DNA of 64,000 nt. Source: CAIRTM01 sp963723235. GTDB lineage: Bacteria > Desulfobacterota > WTBG01 > CAIYCZ01 > CAIRTM01. Of this stretch, positions 1 through 7,794 are shown in pieces. A program made the translations under genes and the position numbers. The DNA lies in the NCBI GenBank assembly GCA_963723235.1, contig CAVRPV010000017.1, positions 219,822 through 283,821 on the forward strand, given 5' to 3'. The notes under the pieces were generated by a model. It had not been told where the DNA came from, ran no database searches, and saw only the letters and a program-made list of their open reading frames with translations. Position 1 is the stretch's first letter. The number at the start of each line of letters is the position of its first letter.

Positions 1-445
1 CCGGGCAGATAATTTTGCAGAACCAGGGCTGATTGGTAGCAGCTGCCGCAATGCCGACAATACCGATCAGGATGACATAGCGCAGGTATTCCAGCCGTCG
101 CGGAATTTTTATTTTTTTCACGGGCAGTTTGTAGAGCATATCCTGCAGAAAACCGAACGGGCATGCCCAGCCGCATATAAAACGGCCGCCAATAGCTCCA
201 AGCATCGAAATAAAACCAAGAATATACAGGGAAACATAATAGCGGCCGTAGGCCGCAAAAAACTGCAGGGCGCCGATCGGACACACGAAAAGCGCACCAG
301 GGCATGAGTGGCAGTTGAAGCCCGGACAGGGAAGCAGCTTGAACCCGCCCTGGTAAATTGAGCCCGACAGAAAACCCGCTAAATATGCATTATACAGGAT
401 TGTACTGCATACCTGTGAAAGCCGCTGGTAGAAAGTAACTTTCAT
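1..445 (-). CDS. 4Fe-4S binding membrane protein, NapH/CcoG-like (partial, C-terminus outside window)
   Basis: The reverse strand from the ATG at 443-445 is open to the window edge (148 codons). It shows cysteine motifs CPGFNCHSCPGALFVCPIGA near residues 40-60 and GRFICGWACPFGFLQD near residues 87-102, then a hydrophobic segment and a further CKIICP at the edge. The pattern CGWxCPFG between membrane helices is typical of NapH/CcoG/RdxA-type polyferredoxin-like membrane proteins that pass electrons at the cytoplasmic membrane. The small CXXC protein gene lies 7 bases upstream on the same strand, so the two are probably co-transcribed. The electron donor and acceptor cannot be told from this sequence. 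Confidence 0.8.
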   Translation of the reverse strand, partial: MKVTFYQRLSQVCSTILYNAYLAGFLSGSIYQGGFKLLPCPGFNCHSCPGALFVCPIGALQFFAAYGRYYVSLYILGFISMLGAIGGRFICGWACPFGFLQDMLYKLPVKKIKIPRRLEYLRYVILIGIVGIAAAATNQPWFCKIICP

Positions 446-452
446 TGGGCCT

Positions 453-596
453 CTAGCCGATACCGATACAGTTCAGGCAGATTACAATCGCGTAGGTAAA
501 AAACATGTTGTGCTCACCGGCAAACAGGCCGCCGAAGAGCATCAAAGCGGCTGCGGCCAGAAAGATTTTAGGCAGGTGGCGTTTAAATAAAACCAT
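453..596 (-). CDS. small CXXC-motif membrane protein (CD1871A-like family)
   Basis: This is a 47-residue protein with one hydrophobic segment (about residues 10-25), then GEHNMFF and an ICLNCIGIG C-terminus. Short proteins of the form membrane helix, GE, ICLxCIGIG are known as the CD1871A family of CXXC proteins and usually sit beside 4Fe-4S membrane proteins, as here. The frame is open to an earlier ATG at 668, which would add 24 residues. I prefer the inner ATG because family members are about 40-50 residues long; neither start has a strong Shine-Dalgarno sequence. The function is unknown; a redox role beside the neighbouring gene is inference. Confidence 0.65.
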   Translation of the reverse strand: MVLFKRHLPKIFLAAAALMLFGGLFAGEHNMFFTYAIVICLNCIGIG

Positions 597-724
597 GTCG
601 TTTTTCCGCGGAAAAGCTTTGTCAGTGCGCGTTCCCTGCAGGGGACTTGTGTTTTTCAAGGATTCCATGGTAAATTATTTCAATGGGACTGTACAGCTGT
701 TTTTTTGAAAGACCACGAACATCC

Positions 725-2467
725 ATGCGGATTCACATACACATCTCACGACTGCAGACAGCAACGCTGTTGAGCGTAGCCATCATCGCAATCCTTCCGG
801 CCTGCGCGCCCGCAATCCGCGGCCCCGGCCCGGTTTCCGTTGTTGAAGATCAGGCCAGTAAGGATTATTTTCCCAAAACCTCGGAAACATTTTATTATAA
901 CCTGCTGGCAGCGCAGCTGAGCATAAACAGCGGGGACTGGACACGCGCCCAAAATTTTTATCTTGACGCCTTGGAGCAGACCCCCGACTCACCCTATATC
1001 CTGCTACAGTTGAGCAACCTTGCCATAATTCTGGGAGAGCCGGATAGAGCTGAAGAATACTGCGGCCTCGCGCTCAAGCATGACCCGCATTTTTTCGAGG
1101 CGCGCCAGTTCATGGCCCGGCTTATGGGCTCACGTGATCAAACCGAAGAGGCAATCGCCCAATACCTGCTGCTGCTCAAGGAGCGGCCCGGCGATGAGGA
1201 AACCCTGCTTACCCTGGCAAAGCTCTACGCCAGTCAAAAACAGCCCGAAAAAGCACTGGATGCCATTAACGAGCTCCTGGCAGCTCATCCGAATTCCGCA
1301 ATCGCTTTTTTTCATAAGGGCGGAATGTATGCCGACCGGGGAGATACAGCTAAGGCTGAGGCCGCCTACCGGAAAGCAATCGAACTTGACCCTGAATTCC
1401 TGCCGGCACGAATCAACCTGGCCGATATGTATGAAACCACCGAAAAATTTGACATCGCCATACAAACCTATCAGGAGGTTGCCGATCTGGTGCCGAACAA
1501 CCAGCTTGTGCACTCAAAACTTGCGTATCTTTACATCAAAACCGGCAACCTCGATGCCGCACTGTTACACTATCAATATCTTCTCGATACCTCTCCTCAA
1601 TTTGATGAGGACATCGCGTTGAAAACAGGATTACTTTATTTTGAACAGGGGAATTTCGCTGATGCGGAGATACTCTTCAGGCGCATTACCGGGGAAAATC
1701 CCGGAAACCAGCACGCTCAATATTACCTGGGCCATGCGCTTGTAAAAACACTCAAACCTGAAGAGGCCGCGCAGGCTTTCGAGTCCGTCAAACCTGACTC
1801 TGACCTTTTCCCGCAGGCGCGCATACAGCTCGCATTCATCCATAGCCAGGCAGGCGATACGCCCGGCGCGCTGCAAATCATACAGGAAACCATTGAACTG
1901 AGGCCGGACGATGTATCGCTGTACCATGCCCTGGCGATTGTGCATGCAGAAAAAAAGGACTACCCGCCCGCAATAGCGGCACTGCAAAAAGCCATTGAAC
2001 ATGACAGCACCTCAGAAGACCTGCTCCTCTATCTCGGGCACCTCTATGAAAAGGCCGGCATGTTCAATGAAAGTATTGCCGCGATGCGCGAGGTTCTCGC
2101 CATCAACAGCAATAATGCCGATGCACTCAACTTTATCGGTTACCTGTACGCCGAGCGCGGCATACACCTGCGCGAAGCCAGGATCCTCATCAAGAAAGCA
2201 CTTGCCGTCAAACCTGATGACGGATACATACTGGACAGCCTCGGCTGGGTATATTACAAAATGGAGAGCTATAAAAAAGCGCTCACATACCTTGAACAGG
2301 CGCACCGGCTTGTACCGGATGATCCGACTATCGCCGAGCACCTTGGCGATGTCTATCTGCGGTTGAACAGAACCGGGGAGGCCCTTGAACTCTACCGGCG
2401 AGCGCTTGAACTGGCAGTGGACAAACAGGCTGTTCAGCAAAAAATCAATGATCTCGAGGGACTGTAA
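725..2467 (+). CDS. TPR-repeat lipoprotein
   Basis: The product has 580 residues. From the ATG at 725 the N-terminus is a lipoprotein signal peptide with lipobox LPAC (Cys27), so I reject the longer reading from 683. The rest is almost wholly tetratricopeptide repeats of about 34 residues, with consensus pieces such as AEAAYRKAIELDPEFLPA and ALELYRRALEL. TPR lipoproteins of this kind act as protein-protein scaffolds at the inner face of the outer membrane. The following gene encodes a LolB-like lipoprotein, a pairing that suggests a role in envelope assembly. There is no enzymatic motif. Confidence 0.85.
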   Translation: MRIHIHISRLQTATLLSVAIIAILPACAPAIRGPGPVSVVEDQASKDYFPKTSETFYYNLLAAQLSINSGDWTRAQNFYLDALEQTPDSPYILLQLSNLAIILGEPDRAEEYCGLALKHDPHFFEARQFMARLMGSRDQTEEAIAQYLLLLKERPGDEETLLTLAKLYASQKQPEKALDAINELLAAHPNSAIAFFHKGGMYADRGDTAKAEAAYRKAIELDPEFLPARINLADMYETTEKFDIAIQTYQEVADLVPNNQLVHSKLAYLYIKTGNLDAALLHYQYLLDTSPQFDEDIALKTGLLYFEQGNFADAEILFRRITGENPGNQHAQYYLGHALVKTLKPEEAAQAFESVKPDSDLFPQARIQLAFIHSQAGDTPGALQIIQETIELRPDDVSLYHALAIVHAEKKDYPPAIAALQKAIEHDSTSEDLLLYLGHLYEKAGMFNESIAAMREVLAINSNNADALNFIGYLYAERGIHLREARILIKKALAVKPDDGYILDSLGWVYYKMESYKKALTYLEQAHRLVPDDPTIAEHLGDVYLRLNRTGEALELYRRALELAVDKQAVQQKINDLEGL

Positions 2468-2524
2468 GCAGTGCACTCAGGTAAGCGCCCCGAACAGTAA
2501 GCCTTCGCAGATATCGGATTCAAC

Positions 2525-3325
2525 ATGCACATAAAACCGCTGCTCACGCTCGTATTGTCCGGCGTCCTGCTGTTCCATGCAGGCTGCGCCGCAGTGCGCA
2601 CAGCCCCGGAACTGCCGCTGCTCCCGAATCCCGCGGCGTATGTGCAGGCGGCCTTTACGGTGCCTCCGCGCGCTGCCCTGTCAGGTATCGCCCGCATTAC
2701 CATCAAAGCTGAAAACACCAGCCGTTCTTATAAAACCGTTTTTGCCTGCAGCTATCCCGATGCGCTGCGGCTTGAAGTGCTGGGTCTTTTCAATCAGCCC
2801 GGCCTGTACGTAAATGCGAATACGGACACGGGCATTACCCTGTGCGTGCCTTCGGAAAACGCCTGGTACCGGGGACCCGCTACGCCTGAGAGCATGCAGC
2901 GCATCAGCGGGATACTGATGGATCCCTTCGATATTGTCCGGACCCTGCACGGCCGCCCGCCCGGCCCCGATCCCTCAACAGCACACATATCCTGCACGCA
3001 GGACAATGACAACTACGCATGCACACTTGTACATGAGGAAACCGTGCAACAGGTGTGGATCAACCCGATTGTCGGCCGCATCACCCGCAGCCTGCTGTTT
3101 GAAAACGGCCTGGCCGTGCATGATATCCGCTATCAGGGCTTTCGGCAGCAGGACGGACGCTTCATACCTGAAACAATCCAGGTGCTCTTTGACCGCTACG
3201 CTACCAGCCTTGAAATTAAACTGCAGGATACCCTGACCGATCCCATTGAGCCCGGACAGCTTGCACTGCAGGTACCCAAAGGCATCGTGCTCTTGCCGAT
3301 TTACGCTTTTGGGGATACTCATTAA
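2525..3325 (+). CDS. LolB-like / DUF4292-type outer-membrane lipoprotein
   Basis: The product has 266 residues, with signal peptide and lipobox HAGC (Cys21). The region from about residue 55 (SGIARITIKAENTSRSYKTV) onward resembles the beta-rich LolA/LolB-like fold seen in DUF4292 lipoproteins: short strands, then LRLEVLGLFNQPGLYV, and a later VHDIRYQGF segment. Such proteins bind lipid acyl chains and may help place lipoproteins in the outer membrane. The gene follows the TPR lipoprotein gene by 57 bases on the same strand and probably shares its transcript. Assignment is by fold-like pattern only, so the exact family is uncertain. Confidence 0.65.
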   Translation: MHIKPLLTLVLSGVLLFHAGCAAVRTAPELPLLPNPAAYVQAAFTVPPRAALSGIARITIKAENTSRSYKTVFACSYPDALRLEVLGLFNQPGLYVNANTDTGITLCVPSENAWYRGPATPESMQRISGILMDPFDIVRTLHGRPPGPDPSTAHISCTQDNDNYACTLVHEETVQQVWINPIVGRITRSLLFENGLAVHDIRYQGFRQQDGRFIPETIQVLFDRYATSLEIKLQDTLTDPIEPGQLALQVPKGIVLLPIYAFGDTH

Positions 3326-3343
3326 AACATCGTCAGACGTGCA

Positions 3344-4072
3344 TCAGGGGGCGACAAACCACACGGTCCGGGAACGAGCGCAGATACGGGCCGCCGGATA
3401 GTGCTGCGCAGCGGGACTGTCGGCAAGCACCAGATCCAGCATTGGCTGTTTGTCGCGGCCGCACACGACAAAAAAAATATCCCGCGCAGCAACAAGCAGG
3501 GGCAGGCTCATGCTGAGCCGTTGCGCAACCGGCATGCCTTCCGGCGCACGGGTCGCGATTACCAGCTCTTCTTCCAGCAAAGCGCTGTCATCTCCGGGAA
3601 ACAGTGATGCCACGTGCCCGTCTGCGCCCATGCCCAGCAGTACACAATCAAAGGAAGGAACATGACCGGGCACGCACGCTCGCTCCCCGAAAAACGCCCT
3701 GATATCCCCGGCACTTTTACGGGCTGCCTGCTGCGGATCGATTTCCCCGTACATGCGGTGAATGTTTGCAGGCAACAGCGGTACATGCTCAAGCAGGCAG
3801 GTTCGGGCGAGATAATAGTTGCTGCGCTCGTCATCGGGGCCCACGCAGCGCTCATCACTCCAGAAAACATGCACCTTTTCCCAGGCGATTTTGTTGCTGA
3901 ACTCCGGTCCGGCAAGCAGTTCATACATACGGCGCGGGCTGCTGCCGCCGCTCAGCACCAGCGAGCAGCTTCCCCGGTGTTCAACTGCGCAACGCACAGC
4001 TGCGCTCAGCGCATGCGCCGCCGCCCGGCTCAGGCTTTCCGAGTCCGTAAACCGTATCACACGTGGCTGCAT
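3344..4072 (-). CDS. pgl: 6-phosphogluconolactonase
   Basis: The product has 242 residues, the usual length for the DevB/Pgl family. Recognisable signatures are LVLSGGSSPRRMYELLA near residue 38 (sugar-phosphate binding), WEKVHVFWSDERCV near residue 65, and DCVLLGMGADGHVASLFPG near residue 145. The enzyme hydrolyses 6-phosphogluconolactone in the oxidative pentose phosphate pathway, in the cytoplasm. It is convergent with the preceding lipoprotein gene (18 bases between stops). No zwf or gnd is adjacent. Confidence 0.93.
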   Translation of the reverse strand: MQPRVIRFTDSESLSRAAAHALSAAVRCAVEHRGSCSLVLSGGSSPRRMYELLAGPEFSNKIAWEKVHVFWSDERCVGPDDERSNYYLARTCLLEHVPLLPANIHRMYGEIDPQQAARKSAGDIRAFFGERACVPGHVPSFDCVLLGMGADGHVASLFPGDDSALLEEELVIATRAPEGMPVAQRLSMSLPLLVAARDIFFVVCGRDKQPMLDLVLADSPAAQHYPAARICARSRTVWFVAP

Positions 4073-4156
4073 AGTCTCACACCCCCTTGTGCGGAATCAT
4101 ACGACATGGTACAATAATTTCAAACAATACAGTACACGAAATTTTATAAAGCTGCC

Positions 4157-4381
4157 ATGCTCGTATTTCTAAAAAACACCGTCACGCAGATCAACGTTGA
4201 AACCCAACAGGGCAATGCCCCTGTGGTGCGCGTGCAGCAGCCATCCCCATCCGCAGATTCCGAATCAGCTCACGCAAAAACGCCCGCACGCGTTGACGCT
4301 GTTACCGGGGGAACACAGGGCATCGCGAGCTACTTTGCAGGCCAGATGCCGCCCCTCACTAAAAAGCCCGACAGCGCCTGA
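4157..4381 (+). CDS. small hypothetical protein
   Basis: A 74-residue open frame, hydrophilic and rich in Ala, Pro, Gln and Ser, with no signal peptide or motif I recognise. It lies in the gap between the divergent pgl and trpB, with a poor Shine-Dalgarno sequence. It may be a real small protein or a chance frame; no alternative gene covers this strand. Confidence 0.35.
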   Translation: MLVFLKNTVTQINVETQQGNAPVVRVQQPSPSADSESAHAKTPARVDAVTGGTQGIASYFAGQMPPLTKKPDSA

Positions 4382-4516
4382 GCATTTGCCATTTCCGGCT
4401 TTGTTTGCTGCATAGTTGTGGTATGCTCTAAAACCACTACCGGGGCACTGCCGGAATAAGGACAACAACCCGAATAAAGAATACAGCACAACTCTTCAGG
4501 AGGTTTTCAAAGAGCA

Positions 4517-5746
4517 ATGAAACATCGCGGATACTACGGACAGTTTGGAGGCTGCTATGTGCCGGAAGTCCTTGTGGGGACCATTGAACAGCTTGTAGAA
4601 GCTTTCGAGACCGCCCGCCGTGACCCCGAATTCTGGGCCGAATACGTCCGCGTGATGAGTGATTACTCCTGCCGCCCCACGCCGCTCACGTTCGCGGAAA
4701 ACCTTACGCAACACTTCGGCGGAGCGCGCATATATATTAAACGCGAAGACCTGAACCACACCGGTGCCCACAAGGCCAACAATGTCATGGGCCAGGGACT
4801 GCTGGTCAAGCGCATGGGTAAAAAACGCGTCATTGCAGAGACCGGGGCCGGACAGCACGGTGTTGCCACGGCAACCATGGCCGCGCGCTACGGCTTTGAC
4901 TGCACGATTTACATGGGTGCGGTCGATGTCATGCGCCAGCGGCCCAATGTGTTCTGGATGGAACGCCTCGGTGCCACGGTAATTCCTGTCAATGAGGGCA
5001 GCCGTATTCTCAAGGATGCAATCAACGAGGCCCTGCGGGACTGGGTGACCAATATGGACGATACACACTATGTCCTGGGCACGGCCTGCGGCCCGCACCC
5101 TTTCCCGGAAATGGTCGCCTGGTTCCAGTCAATCATCGGCCGTGAAGCCCGCGAGCAGATCCAGCGCATAACCGGGACGCTGCCCAAGCGCATATATGCC
5201 TGCGTGGGCGGCGGTTCGAATGCCTGCGGCATTTTTCTGCCGTTTCTGGAGGACGACGTCGAACTTGTCGGGGTTGAGGCCGGCGGCAAGGGAATCGAAA
5301 CCGGGCTGCATGCCACGCGCCTGTCAGCGCCGGGTGCAGCCATCGGCGTGGCGCAAGGGTATAAAACCTTCTTTCTGCAGGACGGCGACGGCCAGATGCG
5401 CGAGACTCACAGCGTTGCTGCCGGACTTGACTATGTCGGCGTATCTCCCATCCTCTCCGATCTCAGGGAAAAAGGACGCGTGCGCTTTGAGTCAGCGACC
5501 GACCGGGAAGTGGTACAGGCCTTAGAACTGACCATGCGCACCGAGGGCCTGATACCGGCGCTTGAGTCCACTCACGCGTTTGTGCAGGCTTTTAAGGAAG
5601 CCCCGCTCATGACGAGCGACGACTGCATTATCATCAACCAGTCCGGCCGCGGCGATAAAGATATTTTTACCGTGGCTGACGCCTTCGAAGATCCTGCCTG
5701 GAGGGAATTTATTATACAAACGGCGCAGAGGTACACCGATGCTTGA
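4517..5746 (+). CDS. trpB: tryptophan synthase beta chain
   Basis: The product has 409 residues. It condenses indole with L-serine to make tryptophan using pyridoxal phosphate. The PLP lysine is Lys86 in NHTGAHKANN, the catalytic glutamate is in AETGAGQHG (Glu108), and the phosphate loop is GGGSNACG near residue 232. The start is preceded by AGGAGG at about 4499. It overlaps trpA by 8 bases, which suggests translational coupling of the alpha2beta2 complex. The other trp genes are not in the window. An in-line terminator or leader peptide that would indicate attenuation is not evident in the 130 bases upstream. Confidence 0.97.
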   Translation: MKHRGYYGQFGGCYVPEVLVGTIEQLVEAFETARRDPEFWAEYVRVMSDYSCRPTPLTFAENLTQHFGGARIYIKREDLNHTGAHKANNVMGQGLLVKRMGKKRVIAETGAGQHGVATATMAARYGFDCTIYMGAVDVMRQRPNVFWMERLGATVIPVNEGSRILKDAINEALRDWVTNMDDTHYVLGTACGPHPFPEMVAWFQSIIGREAREQIQRITGTLPKRIYACVGGGSNACGIFLPFLEDDVELVGVEAGGKGIETGLHATRLSAPGAAIGVAQGYKTFFLQDGDGQMRETHSVAAGLDYVGVSPILSDLREKGRVRFESATDREVVQALELTMRTEGLIPALESTHAFVQAFKEAPLMTSDDCIIINQSGRGDKDIFTVADAFEDPAWREFIIQTAQRYTDA

Positions 5747-6500
5747 GCACTACCTGAGAGAACGCCTCAAAGAAAAAGAAATCCTGCTCATGACCCATAT
5801 CGTGCTGGGTTATCCGGACTTTGAAGCCTCAATGAAAATCGTAGAATCAATGGTGGCTGCCGGGGTTGACCTGATGGAACTGCAAATTCCGTTCTCCGAA
5901 CCGATTGCCGACGGCCCTGTTATCCTGCAAGCCAATCAACAGGCGCTTGCCGCTGGCGCCAGCGTGCAGAAATGCCTTGAGTTCGGACGCGAAGCTGCCG
6001 CGCGTTTCGACATTCCGTTCCTGTTTATGAGCTATTACAACATCCTGTATCAATACGGAATCGATCGCTTTGCAGCGCAGATGCAGGCTAGCGGCATGCA
6101 GGGCGCCATCGTGCCGGATCTGCCGCCCGAGGAAGGCGCAGAGTATCTGCAGGCCATGCAGACGCATGAGCTGAACCCGATTTTTATCTTCTCGCCCACA
6201 ACCCCGCCTGCGCGCCTTGATTACCTGGCAACATGTGCGCGCGGGTTTGTGTACTGCGTGGCCCGCAAAGGTGTTACCGGCCGGGAGACCGCATTCTCCG
6301 ATCAACTGGGCGACTACCTGGCACGCTGCCGCCGGGCAACAAACCTGCCGCTGGCAGTAGGCTTTGGCGTTAAAGACCGCCAGGATGTTGATTTTTTACG
6401 GGGCAAAGCTGATATCGCGGTTATCGGCAGCCAGACCATCAGAATAGTCGATCAGTTCGGCACCGCAGCGGTACAAGAGTTTATTGCCGGCCTGCGCTAA
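5739..6500 (+). CDS. trpA: tryptophan synthase alpha chain
   Basis: The product has 253 residues, slightly shorter than the roughly 268 of E. coli. It cleaves indole-3-glycerol phosphate to indole, which passes to TrpB. The catalytic acids are visible as Glu47 in LMELQIPFSEP and Asp58 in EPIADGP, equivalent to E. coli Glu49 and Asp60. Phosphate-binding loops lie near GVTGR and AVGFGV. The start codon lies inside the end of trpB. Confidence 0.96.
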   Translation: MLEHYLRERLKEKEILLMTHIVLGYPDFEASMKIVESMVAAGVDLMELQIPFSEPIADGPVILQANQQALAAGASVQKCLEFGREAAARFDIPFLFMSYYNILYQYGIDRFAAQMQASGMQGAIVPDLPPEEGAEYLQAMQTHELNPIFIFSPTTPPARLDYLATCARGFVYCVARKGVTGRETAFSDQLGDYLARCRRATNLPLAVGFGVKDRQDVDFLRGKADIAVIGSQTIRIVDQFGTAAVQEFIAGLR

Positions 6501-6550
6501 CGTATGCGGGAACAGTGCCGCCTTGCTTTGCCCGCATTCGATACTAGTGC

Positions 6551-6579
6551 TTGACTTTTCACCGCACAACCAGTACTAT
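6551..6579 (+). promoter_or_regulatory. sigma70-type promoter for rpoZ
   Basis: TTGACT at 6551-6556 and TACTAT at 6574-6579 are separated by 17 bases. They lie 45 bases before the rpoZ start, in the gap after trpA. Identified by eye only. Confidence 0.55.
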
Positions 6580-6624
6580 CATTTCTCTTTAATTAAACCC
6601 CGACAAGCAAGGATGTAAAACCCT

Positions 6625-6867
6625 ATGGCGCGCATAACTGTTGAAGACTGTCTCGAAAACATTGAAAACCGTTTTATCCTTATACACATGGCCCATCAGC
6701 GTACCCTGCAGCTGATGAAAGGGGTGAAACCCCAGGTCAACGCGCCGGACAACCGCGAAATCGTCGTTTCCCTGCGTGAAATCGGTGCTAAAAAGTGCTA
6801 CCTTGACGATAAACAGATGCAGCATCTGAAAGAAGGCGGTTTTATCAGCTCCGATCTCGAGCAGTAA
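6625..6867 (+). CDS. rpoZ: DNA-directed RNA polymerase omega subunit
   Basis: An 80-residue protein starting MARITVEDCLENIENRF, then VxxAHQRTxQL-type helix and NREIVVSLREI, matching the RpoZ pattern of a short helical protein with MARxTVEDCL at the start. It binds the beta' subunit and helps core assembly. A good intrinsic terminator follows at 6899. In many bacteria rpoZ is beside gmk or spoT; here it stands alone. Confidence 0.88.
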   Translation: MARITVEDCLENIENRFILIHMAHQRTLQLMKGVKPQVNAPDNREIVVSLREIGAKKCYLDDKQMQHLKEGGFISSDLEQ

Positions 6868-6898
6868 AACATACAGTATTCCACCTGATTGACGAACA

Positions 6899-6930
6899 GG
6901 GCATATACTTTTGGTATATGCCCTTTAATT
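6899..6930 (+). terminator. rho-independent terminator after rpoZ
   Basis: A perfect 10-bp stem (GGGCATATAC at 6899-6908 pairing with GTATATGCCC at 6914-6923) with a 5-base loop, followed by TTTAATTTT. Confidence 0.85.
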
Positions 6931-6967
6931 TTGGAGTAGTCGCAACAAACCGTCCGGAGACACAACC

Positions 6968-7321
6968 ATGCCGCACATAGTCATCGAAGGAATGCCGTCT
7001 CTTGAAACCTTTTTCAAGGCATACGAGCCGTCCTCTCTTGCGCTGCCCAACGGGGCCCTGAAACTTCTGGAAATCTTCATCAATCCTGACCACAGTTGCA
7101 TCCTGATTGAAGCGGTAGCCGCCGAAGGCGGCCCGCCCAACCGCTTCCTTGTGCAGATTTTGCAGCGCGACCATAAAACCACGGTCAAGATATACCCGGG
7201 CAGCGATACGGAAAAAACCCCGGGCGTAAAGAAACTACTGGCGCTTGTGGCCCATCAGTTCATAACGGATTTTGCCGGAACCGCCTACGGACCGACAAAC
7301 CTGAAAGAGTACCTGTTGTAG
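6968..7321 (+). CDS. conserved-looking hypothetical protein
   Basis: The product has 117 residues, soluble, with no signal peptide and no motif I recognise. The N-terminal part reads like a small alpha/beta domain (MPHIVIEGMPSLETFFKAY, later CILIEAVAAEG, RFLVQILQRD). The start is preceded by CCGGAGA and the gene follows a terminator, so it probably has its own promoter. The sequence is intact and its codon use resembles its neighbours. Confidence 0.6.
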   Translation: MPHIVIEGMPSLETFFKAYEPSSLALPNGALKLLEIFINPDHSCILIEAVAAEGGPPNRFLVQILQRDHKTTVKIYPGSDTEKTPGVKKLLALVAHQFITDFAGTAYGPTNLKEYLL

Positions 7322-7399
7322 AAGAATCCCGGCACATGCCGGACAAACGTTCCAGAATATGTTTTTTTATTTTAGCCATAAATATCCTGAGCCCCTTTT

Positions 7400-7478
7400 C
7401 GTCATGCCGGCGAAAGCCGGCATCCAGGGAATTTTAAAAATATAATCTCTGGACCCCGGTTATTTCACCGGGGTGACG
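7400..7478. repeat. dispersed palindromic element (REP/MITE-like)
   Basis: The element starts CGTCA and ends TGACG. It contains two strong hairpins (GCCGGCGAAAGCCGGC near 7406, and CCCCGG-TTATTTCA-CCGGGG near 7454). This is the layout of small non-coding 'GTCATnCC...GGnnTGAC' palindromic repeats common in proteobacterial intergenic regions. A related copy is at 41646-41744. Confidence 0.7.
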
Positions 7479-7556
7479 TTTCAAAAAAAACTGGTTGCAC
7501 AAAAAAAACATCTTCGATCAATCGGCATCTGTTGTGAGGACTATGCGCGTGTTTTC

Positions 7557-7585
7557 TTGCCTTTTGATACCGCCTGTGATATCTT
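7557..7585 (+). promoter_or_regulatory. sigma70-type promoter for tRNA-Pro
   Basis: TTGCCT at 7557-7562 and TATCTT at 7580-7585 have 17-base spacing and end 22 bases before the mature tRNA. Confidence 0.5.
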
Positions 7586-7607
7586 CTGCAACCTGAATAA
7601 CACGACT

Positions 7608-7684
<77 letters not shown>

Positions 7685-7730
7685 TTTATTAAAATACTTC
7701 CTCTGCCACATAAGCATGACACAAAAAAAA

Positions 7731-7757
7731 CAGGGCCTGCAAGGGCCCTGCTTTTTT
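7731..7757 (+). terminator. terminator after tRNA-Pro
   Basis: CAGGGCC-TGCA-AGGGCCCTG hairpin followed by CTTTTTTG, 46 bases after the tRNA. The opposite strand has a run of A's only, so it works mainly in the + direction. Confidence 0.75.
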
Positions 7758-7794
7758 GTTACACATTCATGCAGCTTAATTACTGCTCAGTTAC

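Noticed and set aside
4384..4516. trp leader peptide/attenuator upstream of trpB
   Set aside because: No Trp-rich short frame and no alternating hairpins with a T-run are visible in this interval.
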